64,000 bases of DNA from positions 1-64,000 of the forward strand of contig NZ_AOIS01000012.1 of the NCBI RefSeq assembly GCF_000337495.1. The letters are read 5' to 3'. The notes under the pieces are model-generated. The model was not told the DNA's origin and ran no database searches. It worked only from the letters and a program-made list of their open reading frames with translations. This document shows, in pieces, positions 1-9,315 of the stretch. This stretch comes from Haloterrigena salina JCM 13891 (GTDB lineage: Archaea > Halobacteriota > Halobacteria > Halobacteriales > Natrialbaceae). The number at the start of each line of letters is the position of its first letter. The first letter of the stretch is position 1. The translations under genes were made by a program, and so were the position numbers.

Positions 1-215
1 TCGTAGCGCAACTGCGTCAGCCCCAGTCCGAGCCAGCCGTCGGGCTCCCCACAGAGCAGTTCGTGATCGATGTCGTAGGCGTCGAGGAGCTCCCCCGTAA
101 CCCCCTTCTCGCGGCCGAACACGTGGACGTCGTGACCCGCAGCCTCGAGGTCGCGGACGACGTGCTTGAAGAGGTGAACGTTCGCCGCGTGCTGGATGGT
201 GATGATGATATCCAT
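1..215 (-). CDS. DUF354 family protein, 5' part only
   Basis: The first 71 residues of a protein that runs off the left edge of the window. It starts MDIIITIQHAANVHLFK and continues with a GHDVHVFGREK stretch, which is the N-terminal Rossmann-like pattern of DUF354 proteins, a family related in fold to GT-B glycosyltransferases such as UDP-GlcNAc 2-epimerases and often found in cell-surface glycan loci. The ATG is at 213-215; an AT-rich stretch with a GTGTA/TACAC inverted repeat lies 31-44 bases upstream. The substrate cannot be told from the fragment. Confidence 0.75.
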   Translation of the reverse strand, partial: MDIIITIQHAANVHLFKHVVRDLEAAGHDVHVFGREKGVTGELLDAYDIDHELLCGEPDGWLGLGLTQLRY

Positions 216-245
216 CTGTCTCGGTATCGAAGCGACTCGTTCCGA

Positions 246-259
246 GTGTATTATTACAC
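246..259. promoter_or_regulatory. Inverted repeat in the DUF354 promoter
   Basis: GTGTA-TTAT-TACAC is a perfect 5-base inverted repeat with a 4-base spacer, 31 bases before the DUF354 start and overlapping the AT-rich stretch that should hold its TATA box. This is a possible operator; the regulator is unknown. The rest of 216-485 shows no convincing gene. Confidence 0.35.
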
Positions 260-485
260 ATGTCTTAGAGGAGAATTACACGGCCTTAGCGGAGATATAT
301 ACCTCTGTCTAGAGATTTCATCGGGGAAACGGTCGCTCGTGAGTGAAATGATGGGCACAAAATAGTTTCATGAGAGACAAGTGTCCCGATACGACATCGA
401 GAGGGGGGACAGTAGCAACCGGGATTCGATCGCGATCTCGCGGTCGGCTTCCGACCGACCGTCGGACCGAAGGTTGAGGACGACC

Positions 486-2845
486 TCATGAAGATGGACG
501 CCAGCGAGACGATGTCGATCGGCTCCACGTACTGTCCTTATCGAAGTATTCCCCTGATGAGAATGGGCGGGTTGTATCACTGACCAGGACACCAGTAAGA
601 CCACGCTCAAAGCGTCGCCATAGTTGCCGCTCAGTCGGGTCCAATAGGGAAACATGACTGGTCTCCGGTACCGTGTTCAGTTGCAGAGGTTCATACTTGG
701 ATGGGCGTCTAAGCCGACCACAGACCGTACAGCGTCGAACTACGGTGTCCCGCGGACCGTCTGGATGGTATAATTGTCGTCAATAACGACCGTCACGCGA
801 TCGGCCAGATAGTCCTCGCCGTAGTCGTCAAAACGCGGTGGTTCATAGAGTGCTGTTGCACTCTGTCGCCCATTCCCTCCCGGTTCACTTTCCTGGAGTG
901 ATTCCCAGACGGCTTGTGCCAGCGCCGGGGCGAGTGCATGGGAATCGTCGTTTTTGAGATACCACATCATGCCCGTCTCCTCCTCGAGCGCTTCGTCCAT
1001 TTCTCGCCGACCGCTTCGAGGTCGGAGAAGCCTTCTTCAAACGGGGTAGTCAAATCAACGAACTCCTCGAACGTCGTCCTGGTGGCGTTTACAGCCTTCA
1101 GATAAGTCGTAATTCCCCGGCGGATCTCGTCTTGAGTCAGATCAACAGCGAAGTCCGGCTGTTCGTCAAGGATGACGTTGCAACCCTCAACCAGCGACGG
1201 AACGCGGGCGAAAGCGTGCGTTGCATGGATTACATCGACCGAAGCGTGGCCGTCGTCATTGCGCGGGATGCCGTCCCACTGGACCATTGCCGGGCACTCT
1301 GTATCGTCGTGCTCACACGGCAGCGTCGCGTTCTGGTCGTTGTTCTCGGCGAGGTACTGGTGCGCAACAGAGAACGGTATCCCCTTCCCATCACACATTA
1401 CATCAAGCCACTCTCGAGCAGGCATTCCGTTGATCGTGATAACAATGTCCGGGTCCTCGCCGTCCGGGTTCGGATCATGGTCTCCCGCAGCGACCGGACA
1501 ACGCTCTTTTCGACCCTTCAACACTCGATATGAGACGTTTGCCTTACTCAAGTCGGCCGCTGCCGCGTCGCGGGCCTTGCGCGTCTTATGGAGATGGACA
1601 ACGGGTTGCTCACCCGTCGTATCAGGATGGTTAAGCCACGGCGTCGTGGCCGTGGTGTAGGACTTCCCAACCGACGTCGGGGCGTCAATCACGGATGCCG
1701 ATCGGGAACGGACGGTACGGAGGATTTCATCCTCAAGCTGGTCGCACACCTTCGACGTACTTGGCCATTCGTAGCCAGGTGACTGTACGTATCGCTTCCG
1801 TTCCCCCGTGTCTAAGGCACCTAATCGCTTGAGAGAGACATTGAAACAGGTTCCGCGTCCTCTCCGCATCGAACTCGGGGATCGGTGCACCGGCGTCACG
1901 CGCGGCGTCTACGGCTTCCCACCAATCCGAACCGGACAGGGGATCCCATGGGTTGTTGATAATACCTTGTTCGGCAGCGAATAGACTCAATACGCCGAAG
2001 GCTTCCCCCTCTCGGAAGTCATGGAAGGCACCTTCGCCGTTGTAGTGCAAGCTCTTACCACTCTCTGAACGCCGGTAACTCGGATCCCGCGTCGTCCATC
2101 CGGTCGAATCCGTGCCAGTCTGTGTGGTCGAGAGCGACATGTCACGGGGCTCAATCCGGTCCACGGCCAAGAGGATATTCCGGACGTCAGATGCCCTCTC
2201 GTCGCCGTCTCTCGCCTCCGCTTCGTATCCTTCCCGTTCCGGGCGGTCCCGGTCGGTATCGTGCTCAATCTCTGGTTCATCCTCGTAGCCGTTGGCCTTG
2301 AGGATGGTTTCCAGAACGTCTGCGTCCCACTCTTTTGTCTCGAGCGGCGTCCCTGGAACGTGCTTTCCCGTGGTGACGTTGACGTGTTTATTGGCGTAAA
2401 TCTCTATAACCGGCACGTCCTCGTTAGCGGCCCATGGCTCCGTGGCGATCTCGAAGGAAACTTGCCCCTTATCTTCAATCAGAATCTCACCGATATATTG
2501 TCCGTGGGCGCTACTCGCCGACGTTGAAATGTCGGTGTAAGTCATACCCAACCGGGTGAGAATGGCGATAAACGCCGGATGTGCTTCGCCTGTTTCAGGA
2601 CAGACAACGCCGTCGCCGTCTAGGAACGCATACGGGTCGTCTTCTTGCTGGATGAACGTCCGACCCGTGGTTTCGCCACGGTATTTCGGATCCTCAAGAA
2701 ACATATCCAACTGCTCGCCCGTGACGTAGTACTCTTCATAACTCCACTTCCAACGGGCGTTGCAATCGCACACGTCTGCCGTAGTGTGGCCGTCTTTCGA
2801 ACACTCAGCGGGCGCGTCAGGATCAGCCCACGGTGAGATGGGCAT
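486..2845 (-). pseudogene. Decayed plasmid/virus-type replication protein (primase-helicase-like)
   Basis: One ancestral gene is now spread over several reading frames. The first part (2845 to about 1860) starts MPISPWADPDAP and ends in PIPEFDAE. The second (about 1860 to 1005) is shifted by one base and carries a P-loop-like DAPTSVGKSYT and a Walker B-like VILDEQPD. The third (about 1004 to 690) returns to the first frame, runs MDEALEEETGMMWYL and meets an in-frame TAG at 740-742, after which the reading continues sensibly (SVVGLDAHPS). The fourth (686 to 486) needs a further shift and reads LQLNTVPETSH, then LLDPTERQLWRRFERGL. Proteins of this layout are replication proteins of haloarchaeal plasmids and proviruses. 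Three frameshifts and a stop indicate a dead gene; single-base sequencing errors could explain some but hardly all. The exact boundaries between segments are approximate. Confidence 0.8.
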
Positions 2846-2846
2846 C

Positions 2847-3104
2847 TTATCCCGTGCGCCCATCCATTGTCTCGTTGTAAGTCGTCGTGTAGTAGACGCC
2901 GTTCTCAGGGTTCTGGAAGTCCGCGTCCGCAATTGGACCGACGAACTTAGATGCAGTCTCAGTATACCTTTCGGACTGCTCGCCGGAGGATTGATCTTCC
3001 CCAGTCGCAGCGGCTAGGTGCTCATCACAGAGGGGAATTTTGTCCGTTGGATCAACGGCCTCGGCCGTACACATCGTGCACTGCCGGTTTCGAGGGGCCG
3101 TCAT
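2847..3104 (-). CDS. Small zinc-finger protein of a mobile element
   Basis: An 85-residue protein with a CTMC...C/H cluster near the N-terminus (CTMCTAEAVDP, then PLCDEHL), typical of tiny zinc-binding proteins in haloarchaeal plasmids and proviruses. The ATG at 3102-3104 overlaps the TGA of the upstream micro-gene (ATGA), and the stop lies one base before the replication pseudogene start, so the three form one transcription unit. No function is known; it could act as an adaptor or regulator of replication. The reading frame is intact, unlike the gene behind it. Confidence 0.6.
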   Translation of the reverse strand: MTAPRNRQCTMCTAEAVDPTDKIPLCDEHLAAATGEDQSSGEQSERYTETASKFVGPIADADFQNPENGVYYTTTYNETMDGRTG

Positions 3105-3220
3105 GGCTGGCACCTCCCATCCTCAAGCGCGGGGCAGAACTGATCATCAGTTACGATGTAGCATCCACAGAATTCGCAGACAGGGGGCTCGAGTTCGACG
3201 ACACGACTCACTGCCACCAC
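3101..3220 (-). CDS. Zinc-ribbon micro-protein (39 aa)
   Basis: A very short frame that reads VELEPPVCEFCGCYIVTDD and ends DGRCQP. The CEFCGC pair and two later cysteines suggest a zinc knuckle. GTG codons at 3220, 3217 and 3211 are all possible starts; a GGGGTGGT stretch just before the GTG at 3211 may act as a ribosome binding site, which would favour that start. Its stop overlaps the ATG of the next small gene. Such micro-proteins commonly precede replication genes in haloarchaeal integrated elements. Confidence 0.55.
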   Translation of the reverse strand: MVAVSRVVELEPPVCEFCGCYIVTDDQFCPALEDGRCQP

Positions 3221-3286
3221 CCCTGATTAACCGGACGTAAAAATGTTGGAGACGCAACCGTTCTACCGAAAACCGCCGTAAGAGGA

Positions 3287-3359
3287 TGGGATCGCCCGGA
3301 TTTGAACCGGGGTCACGGGCACCCAAGGCCCGAAGTATACCAAGCTAACCCACGATCCC
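3287..3359 (-). tRNA. tRNA-Pro (anticodon TGG)
   Basis: On the minus strand the 73-base sequence begins GGGATCG and ends CGATCCCA, giving a 7-bp acceptor stem. The anticodon arm is CGGGC-CTTGGGT-GCCCG, with TGG in the loop, and the T arm is CCCGG-TTCAAAT-CCGGG. No intron is seen. The 3' end lies directly beside the mobile-element remnant at 486-3220, which fits a tRNA 3' end as integration site; no second copy of the tRNA 3' end was found on the far side. Confidence 0.95.
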
Positions 3360-3444
3360 GTACTCCCCCCTAAAAGGTGCACATCATAAAGGGTTTCGTT
3401 ACCGGCCGAACGGTTTTGGCGGTCGACGTGATACCGCCGCATAC

Positions 3445-3699
3445 ATGACAGGTCTCGAGATCCTCGTCCTGATTGCGGTCCTCGTGGGCGTGCTGGTCGC
3501 CGCAGTTCTCGTCCGCGCGCTCGCCCCCTTCATCGTTAACGCGGTCGCGGGACTCCTCGTATTGTTCCTCAGCCACGTCGTCTTCGGCCTCTCGATCGCC
3601 GTCACGCCCGTCGTGCTCGTGATCGTCGGCCTCGGCGGGATCCTCGGCGCGGCCGTCGTACTCCTGTTCGCGCTGTTCGGTGTCGCCTTCGTTCCGTAG
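3445..3699 (+). CDS. BofA-like (pro-sigma-K processing inhibitor family) membrane protein
   Basis: An 84-residue protein made almost entirely of hydrophobic segments (about residues 5-25, 27-48 and 53-80). The arrangement, with APFIVNAVAGLLVL in the middle and a GVAFVP end, matches the BofA family, whose bacterial member inhibits an intramembrane protease. Archaeal members are conserved but their partner is unknown. It has no obvious operon partner: the tRNA gene lies upstream and a convergent gene downstream. The family call is fairly sure; the role is not. Confidence 0.75.
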   Translation: MTGLEILVLIAVLVGVLVAAVLVRALAPFIVNAVAGLLVLFLSHVVFGLSIAVTPVVLVIVGLGGILGAAVVLLFALFGVAFVP

Positions 3700-3755
3700 T
3701 CGCTATCGCCACCCCTGGCGACCCCCCGGTCGCCAGCCCCGGTCCCGACCGACCG

Positions 3756-4460
3756 TCACTTCCCCAGCAGCCGCGCGATATCCTCGTCGGTCGCTTCGGT
3801 CGACGGCTCGACGGCGAACTCGAACTCGCCGTCGGGTTCGTCGGCCCCGTCGGTCCACGCCGCCAGCAGATCGGCGACCTCCTCGTCGGTCGCTTCCGGC
3901 AGCGATTCCTCGCTGCCCTCCTCGGCGACGATCGCGTCGAAGATCTCCCCGAACGTCGAGACGACGCGATCCTCGTGGCGCGTCGGATCGAAGTGAAAGT
4001 GCGCGTACGCGTCGACGCTCGAGAGCCGATTGGTCAACACGTGCGCGAACTGGAAGACGTCCTTCGGCGGCGTCGAGCGGAGCAAGGCGTCCAGCGAATC
4101 GAAACAGACCGTGAGTTGTTCGTCGGACCAGTATTTACAGAACCGACTGACGGCGACACCGATGGCGGAGAGGTCGGTCGGATCGCGAACCGTGTCGACG
4201 ACGACGCGCTCCTCGAAGTCGCGGGCCGACTCGGCGGTGTCCTCGATCAGGACGTCTCCGACCGTCAGGAGGCCGATCTTCCCGGTCACCGCGTCCGGAT
4301 CCGGTCGATCCGGTCGGTTATCCGCGAACGAAACCCTGAGATCTGCCGTCGCGCCGGTGTCGTGACAGAGATCCGGACAGACGGCTGGCTCGCACTGTTT
4401 CTCGTGAACGAGCAAGACGTTCGCCGGCGGATCGATCGCGGAAGGGGTTGCTGGCTCCAT
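3756..4460 (-). CDS. DUF7504-like RecA/KaiC-related protein
   Basis: A 234-residue acidic soluble protein. The N-terminal NVLLVHEKQCEPAVC stands where a P-loop would be in RecA/KaiC-type ATPases but lacks GKT/S, so it is probably not an active ATPase. The later strands (KIGLLTVGDVLI, LTVCFDSLDALL, VFQFAHVLTNRL, AYAHFHFDP) follow the RecA-core order. Haloarchaea have many such proteins near signalling genes. The ATG at 4458-4460 was chosen because the longer frame upstream lacks family-like sequence. The C-terminal 40 residues repeat a TDEEVADLL / TDEDIARLL pattern. Confidence 0.6.
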   Translation of the reverse strand: MEPATPSAIDPPANVLLVHEKQCEPAVCPDLCHDTGATADLRVSFADNRPDRPDPDAVTGKIGLLTVGDVLIEDTAESARDFEERVVVDTVRDPTDLSAIGVAVSRFCKYWSDEQLTVCFDSLDALLRSTPPKDVFQFAHVLTNRLSSVDAYAHFHFDPTRHEDRVVSTFGEIFDAIVAEEGSEESLPEATDEEVADLLAAWTDGADEPDGEFEFAVEPSTEATDEDIARLLGK

Positions 4461-4608
4461 TGGTCTCTCCGGGCTGGTCCCCGGCGCTACTCGTATCTCG
4501 GACGACGCACTCTTTACCGTTCCGGCCGCTGATAGGTTCGGCAAAAGGGTTCCGGCCGATACGTGTGGAGTTGAAGTTCGGACCGACTCAAGGGCGACGA
4601 CGGGACGA

Positions 4609-6720
4609 CTACAGGTCGTCCTCGCGCAACTCGAGGTCGGCGATCAGTTCGTAGGGGTGGGCGTCCTTCCGGATGCCGTCCAGCAGGGCGAAGGCCTCGC
4701 CGGGATCGAGGAAGTGCTGGGTGACCACCTGCCCCAGCGGCGTGGGTTCGAAGCCGTCGATGAAGTCGTACTCGAGGAGTTTGCCGATGGCGTGTTTGGT
4801 GGGGACGTCGCCGAGCATGCGGTCGTTGAGCGACTTGGCGGCCTTGCCGCCGACGGTGACGTTCGCCAGCGTCTCCTCGACGGCGGCGGCCTCGTCGTAG
4901 TGGGTCATCACCGACTCCATATCGCCCTTGAGGAGCTTGAACGCGACCTCGTCCTCGGTCATCTCCATCGAGTTGTGGTAGGAGCAGTCGGGTTCGACCA
5001 GCACGTACACCGTCCCTTTGTCGTGGTAGTCGGGTCGGCCGGCGCGGCCGAGCATCTGGTGGAACTCCTGGACGGAGAGCCACTCGATCCCCATCGCCAG
5101 CGAGTCGAAGACCACCTGCGAGGCCGGGAAGTCGACCCCCGCTGCGAGCGCGGCAGTCGTCACGACCGCCGATAGCTCCTGCTCGCCGAACTGGCGTTCG
5201 ACCTTCTTCCGTCGCTTGTAGTCCAGCCCGGCGTGGTAGGGGGCGGCCGAGTAGTCCAGTTTCCGGCTGATCTCGTGACACCGCCGGCGGGAGTTCGTGA
5301 AGATGATCGTCTGCCCTCGATACCCCTTCGAGGACTCCGTGTCGAACTCCCGTTTGACCAGCTTGTTCTCGATGCGGACCTTCTCCTGTCCGTCGGCGAA
5401 GGTGACGTGGCGCTCGATCGGGACCGGACGCTCCTCGAACTCGATGAGTTTCGACTCGAGGGCCGTCGCGAGCTGTTCGGGGTTACCGACGGTCGCCGAG
5501 AGGTAGACCCACTGGGCGCCGCCGTAGTCGTCCCGTCGCTTCGCACGCTGCTCGCAGGTGTACTTGAGCCGCGAGATCAGGCCGTCCAGCCGGTGGCCCC
5601 GTTCCTCCTCCTTCAAGGTGTGGACCTCGTCGATGACGACGGTCCCGATGTCGCCCATGTCCTTGCCCGTCCGCAGGGCGTGGTCGATCCCCTCGTAGGT
5701 GCCGACGATGACGTCGGCGTTCGGGTCGAACTGGTTGCCGTTGTCCGAAATGCGACTCGCGCCGACCCGAATGGAGACGTCGACGAGGTGGCCGTACTCG
5801 TCCTGAAAGTCCTCGTACTTCTGGTTCGCGAGCGCGACGAGGGGCACGAGAAAGAGCATCTTCCCCTCGCCGTTTAACACGCGGTCGATCCCGGTCATCT
5901 CGCCGACCAGCGTCTTCCCGGTCGCCGTCGCCGAGACGACCATCTGGTCGTCGCCGTCGAACAGGCCGTGGTCGACGGCGAGGCTCTGGACCGGCAGCAG
6001 CGTCTCGAACCGGTCCTCGAGCAGGTTCTGCAGCCCCGGATGCAGGTTCAGCGAGTCCACCCGGACGGGGTCGACCTCGTCGGTCGTCGCCGAGATGGTA
6101 TCGAACTTCGTCAGGTCGGGATCTAACTGTCCCTGCAGCAGGTTGACGATCCGCTCTAAGTCCTGGACCTCGAGCATGAGGTCCTCGAGGCGGTCCTTCG
6201 CGGCGGCCGTCACCTCGCCGCTGCCCGAGTAGGTGAGCTGGCGCTCGAGTTCCTGGCGGGCGCAATCGCGGCAGATCCAATCGTTGTCGTCTTTGACGGC
6301 GGTCTCGGTCGTGATCGGCGAGTACCGCCCCGCGGAGGCGCAGTAGCGACAGGTCCGGACGGCCTTGGTCTTGTCCTCGAGCTGGTAGCCCTCGAGCATC
6401 TCCCGCAGTTCGCGGCGCTTCTCGGGGGCGGTCTGCTCGGAGATGCGGATCCGCCCGGCGCGGCGAGCGAGTTCGACGAACTCGTCGGGCTGGCGGGGCT
6501 CCTCGCTCGAGCCCTGCTTCAGCCGGAACTTCGCGGGTCGGGGGCCCGCCGACGTCTCGGAGAGTCCGAGCTTCGCCCGGAACAGTCGCTTTCCGTCGCG
6601 TTCGACGACGACGAGGTAATCGTCGCCAGTCGCGTGACAAAAGATCGTTTCGACCTCCTGGACCTGCTTCGACACGAGTGGCCGTACGGCGGGACGGTAT
6701 TTCAGCGGTTCGGACTGCAC
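4609..6720 (-). CDS. Ski2-like superfamily 2 DEAD/DEAH-box helicase
   Basis: A 703-residue ATP-dependent helicase. A four-cysteine zinc site (CRYC about residue 123, CRDC about 150) precedes the motor. Motif I is SATATGKT (about 261-268), motif II is DEVH (about 362), motif III SAT follows, and motif VI is QMLGRAGRP (about 553). A C-terminal domain after that resembles the winged-helix/ratchet part of Ski2/Hel308 relatives. The expected role is nucleic-acid unwinding in repair or RNA turnover; which of these cannot be told. It is transcribed away from the chemotaxis gene. The start ATG gives MQSEPLKYRPAV, which looks native. Confidence 0.88.
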   Translation of the reverse strand: MQSEPLKYRPAVRPLVSKQVQEVETIFCHATGDDYLVVVERDGKRLFRAKLGLSETSAGPRPAKFRLKQGSSEEPRQPDEFVELARRAGRIRISEQTAPEKRRELREMLEGYQLEDKTKAVRTCRYCASAGRYSPITTETAVKDDNDWICRDCARQELERQLTYSGSGEVTAAAKDRLEDLMLEVQDLERIVNLLQGQLDPDLTKFDTISATTDEVDPVRVDSLNLHPGLQNLLEDRFETLLPVQSLAVDHGLFDGDDQMVVSATATGKTLVGEMTGIDRVLNGEGKMLFLVPLVALANQKYEDFQDEYGHLVDVSIRVGASRISDNGNQFDPNADVIVGTYEGIDHALRTGKDMGDIGTVVIDEVHTLKEEERGHRLDGLISRLKYTCEQRAKRRDDYGGAQWVYLSATVGNPEQLATALESKLIEFEERPVPIERHVTFADGQEKVRIENKLVKREFDTESSKGYRGQTIIFTNSRRRCHEISRKLDYSAAPYHAGLDYKRRKKVERQFGEQELSAVVTTAALAAGVDFPASQVVFDSLAMGIEWLSVQEFHQMLGRAGRPDYHDKGTVYVLVEPDCSYHNSMEMTEDEVAFKLLKGDMESVMTHYDEAAAVEETLANVTVGGKAAKSLNDRMLGDVPTKHAIGKLLEYDFIDGFEPTPLGQVVTQHFLDPGEAFALLDGIRKDAHPYELIADLELREDDL

Positions 6721-6834
6721 CGAACTCGAGCGCGAGCCGTGAGAGTGACCCCCACTGTCGGTTTCACTGTGCCCCGGCGGACGGCGACGACGTATTCGTT
6801 CGTACCGCCGACGAGCGGACTATAGCCGCATATA

Positions 6835-6847
6835 TCACTAATAGTGA
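6835..6847. promoter_or_regulatory. Palindrome in the transducer promoter
   Basis: TCACTA-A-TAGTGA is a perfect 13-base palindrome lying over and just downstream of a TATA-like CATATATC, 34 bases before the transducer ATG. It is placed where a repressor would block transcription. The regulator is unknown. Confidence 0.45.
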
Positions 6848-6880
6848 ATTACACGTAGGAATGATTGAGTTCCCAATTCG

Positions 6881-9214
6881 ATGGATTTGAATCCGTTACG
6901 GGGAGTTCCGGGCGTTCGAAGCAGCTACGCACTCCGGTTCGGTGCCGCGCTCTTCGTGGTGTTGCTCGTCGTGGGGGTGTTCGGCGGCGTCATCTACGCA
7001 CACACAGGCTCCGAACTCGAGGACGACGTCGAGTCGCGGCTGGTCAACAACGCCGAGAGCGACGCCGAGCGGCTCGACGGCTGGTTGGAATCGTCCGAGC
7101 GGAATCTGGCATCGCTCACTCGATCGCTCGAGTTTCGAAACGACGACCGCGTTTCGATCTCCGACTCGTTACACCGGCTGAACGAACGCCCCGGTTTCGA
7201 GGGGGCGTACTACGTCGACGCCGGGAACGGGACCGTCGACGTCGAGGCCGGAACGGACGCCGTCGTCGAGGACGGTCGCCTCGGCGAGGCGGCCGACGAA
7301 CGGCTCTCGAACGCGATCGAGGCGGAGGGGCGAGTCACGTTCACCGAGACGTTCGAGACCGCGGACGGACGGCCGGCGATGCTCGCGGTCAGCACCGTCC
7401 CCGGCGACTCGGACCACGTCGTCGTCGGCCTCGTCGACCTCGAGTCGCTGTCTCGAGCGGTGATCACCGACGACGGTACGAAAGACGCGGTCGTCGTCGA
7501 CGGCTCGGGGACCGTCGTGCTCGCCGAGGACCGCTCGCTGCTCCTTCGCGACGACGTCCTCGAGGCGAGCGCGGTCGGCGGCGGCGCCGGAACGACGTCG
7601 ATCGAGTCCGACGCGGACGGCGAGACCGTCGTCGGCTACGCGCCGATCGAGAACGGAAACGGGGAGTGGACGATGACGACCCGCGTCCCCGCCGCCCAGG
7701 CCTACTCGCTGCAGTCGGACGTCTCGCTGCAGATCCTCGCCATGCTGGGCGTCGTCTTCGCGAGCATCGTGGTGCTCGGCGCGACCGTCGGCCGAAACAC
7801 CGCCCGATCGCTGCGGGACCTCTCCGAGCGAGCGGCGGCCATCGAGGACGGGAACCTCGAGGAGTCGGTCGAGTCCGACCGGCGCGACGAACTCGGCGAG
7901 TTACACCGGTCGATCGACCGCATGCGACGGTCGCTCCGCGAGCGCCTCGAGGAGACCGAAGCGGCCCGCGCCGAGGCCGAGCGGGCGCGGACCGAGTCCG
8001 AACGGTTCTCCCGGCACCTCGAGCGGACGGCCGACGAGTACGGCGAGACGATGCGGGCCTGCGCCGACAGTAACCTCACGCGCCGACTCGAACCCGACGA
8101 CGAGAGCGAGGCCATGGAGACGGTCGCCCGGGAATTCAACGGGATGATGGACGACATCGAGGCGACGGTCGCCGCGACGCGGGCGTTCGCCGACGCGGTC
8201 GACCGGGGCGCCGAGTCGACGGCCGAGGGCGTCACCGAGGTACGGTCGGCCTCCGAGCAGGTGACGACGTCGGTCCAGGAGATCGCCGACGGCGCCGAAC
8301 GCCAGAGCACGCAGCTCGCGGCGATCGCCGACGAAGTCGACGAGCTCTCGACGACGACCGAGGAGATCGCCGCGACCTCCTCGCAGGTGGCCACGCTCGC
8401 GGAACGGACCGCCGCCACGAGCACGGACGCCCGCGAATCGGCGCGCCGGGCGATCGACGGGATGAACGCCATCGAAGCGGAGGCCGACGAGGCCGTCGCA
8501 GAGGTCGACCGACTCGAGGACGAACTCGAGGCGATCGACGACCTGCTGGCGTTCATCGGCGACGTGACCCGGGAGACGAACATGCTCGCGCTCAACGCCT
8601 CGATCGAGGCGGCGCGCTCGCGCTCCGACGACGCGGAGTTCATCGCGGTCGCGGACCAGGTCAAGTCCCTCGCCGAGGACACCCAGGAGGCGGCGACGGA
8701 CATCGAAGCCCGCCTCGAGCGGGTCAACGAGCAGGCGAGCCGAGTAGCGGCCGTCGTCCGCGAGACCGACGAGCGGATCGCGGACCACCGCAGCGCGGTC
8801 GAAACGTCGGTCGCGGCCCTCGAGGAAATCTCCGAGTTCGCCGACGAGACCAACGACGGGATTCAGGAAATCTCGGCGGCGACCCAGCAACAGGCCGCCG
8901 CGACGCAGGAAGTCGTCTCCATGACCGACGACGTGACGGCGATCGGCGAAGAGACCAGCGCCGAGGCGGAGACGGTCGCCGCGGCCGCGGAGGAACAGAC
9001 CTCGTCGCTCGTCACGGTCTCTCACACCGCGACGTCGCTGTCCGAGCGCGCACGGGAGCTCTCCGACGCGCTCTCGACCTTCGAGGTGACGGACGAACCG
9101 GACGCGGACGCGGCGCTCAAGGGCGATCCGGCGCTCGAGGCCGCCGATGACGACGCGACGGGCGACCACGGGGATGACGGCGACCGGACGTTCACGTGGG
9201 ACGGACAGGAGTGA
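6881..9214 (+). CDS. Methyl-accepting chemotaxis transducer (Htr family)
   Basis: A 777-residue membrane receptor. Residues about 21-42 form the first membrane segment; an extracytoplasmic sensor domain follows to about residue 275, including DGETVVGYAPIENG as in Cache/dCache-type sensors; a second membrane segment lies at about 283-305. A HAMP region follows (NTARSLRDLSERA), then a long coiled coil. The hairpin tip reads TRETNMLALNASIEAAR, the conserved contact site for CheA/CheW. It should sense an external signal and pass it to the chemotaxis kinase. The ligand is unknown; the iron-uptake genes downstream are convergent, so no operon link exists. Confidence 0.93.
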   Translation: MDLNPLRGVPGVRSSYALRFGAALFVVLLVVGVFGGVIYAHTGSELEDDVESRLVNNAESDAERLDGWLESSERNLASLTRSLEFRNDDRVSISDSLHRLNERPGFEGAYYVDAGNGTVDVEAGTDAVVEDGRLGEAADERLSNAIEAEGRVTFTETFETADGRPAMLAVSTVPGDSDHVVVGLVDLESLSRAVITDDGTKDAVVVDGSGTVVLAEDRSLLLRDDVLEASAVGGGAGTTSIESDADGETVVGYAPIENGNGEWTMTTRVPAAQAYSLQSDVSLQILAMLGVVFASIVVLGATVGRNTARSLRDLSERAAAIEDGNLEESVESDRRDELGELHRSIDRMRRSLRERLEETEAARAEAERARTESERFSRHLERTADEYGETMRACADSNLTRRLEPDDESEAMETVAREFNGMMDDIEATVAATRAFADAVDRGAESTAEGVTEVRSASEQVTTSVQEIADGAERQSTQLAAIADEVDELSTTTEEIAATSSQVATLAERTAATSTDARESARRAIDGMNAIEAEADEAVAEVDRLEDELEAIDDLLAFIGDVTRETNMLALNASIEAARSRSDDAEFIAVADQVKSLAEDTQEAATDIEARLERVNEQASRVAAVVRETDERIADHRSAVETSVAALEEISEFADETNDGIQEISAATQQQAAATQEVVSMTDDVTAIGEETSAEAETVAAAAEEQTSSLVTVSHTATSLSERARELSDALSTFEVTDEPDADAALKGDPALEAADDDATGDHGDDGDRTFTWDGQE

Positions 9215-9315
9215 GCGCGGGACACATTACAGTCGCTTCTCGCTGCGCCGGAGATTGCGACCGAAAACGCGTTCGAGCCCTCGAGGGGCGACCTCGACTG
9301 GGACACAGCGGTCGG

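Noticed and set aside
740-2845. Programmed ribosomal frameshifting of the replication gene
   Set aside because: The shifts do not share a slippery sequence, an in-frame stop follows, and another shift is needed after it; decay is simpler.
7901-9169. Antisense frame over the chemotaxis transducer
   Set aside because: Arg/Gly-rich without motifs; the plus-strand signalling tip is unmistakable.
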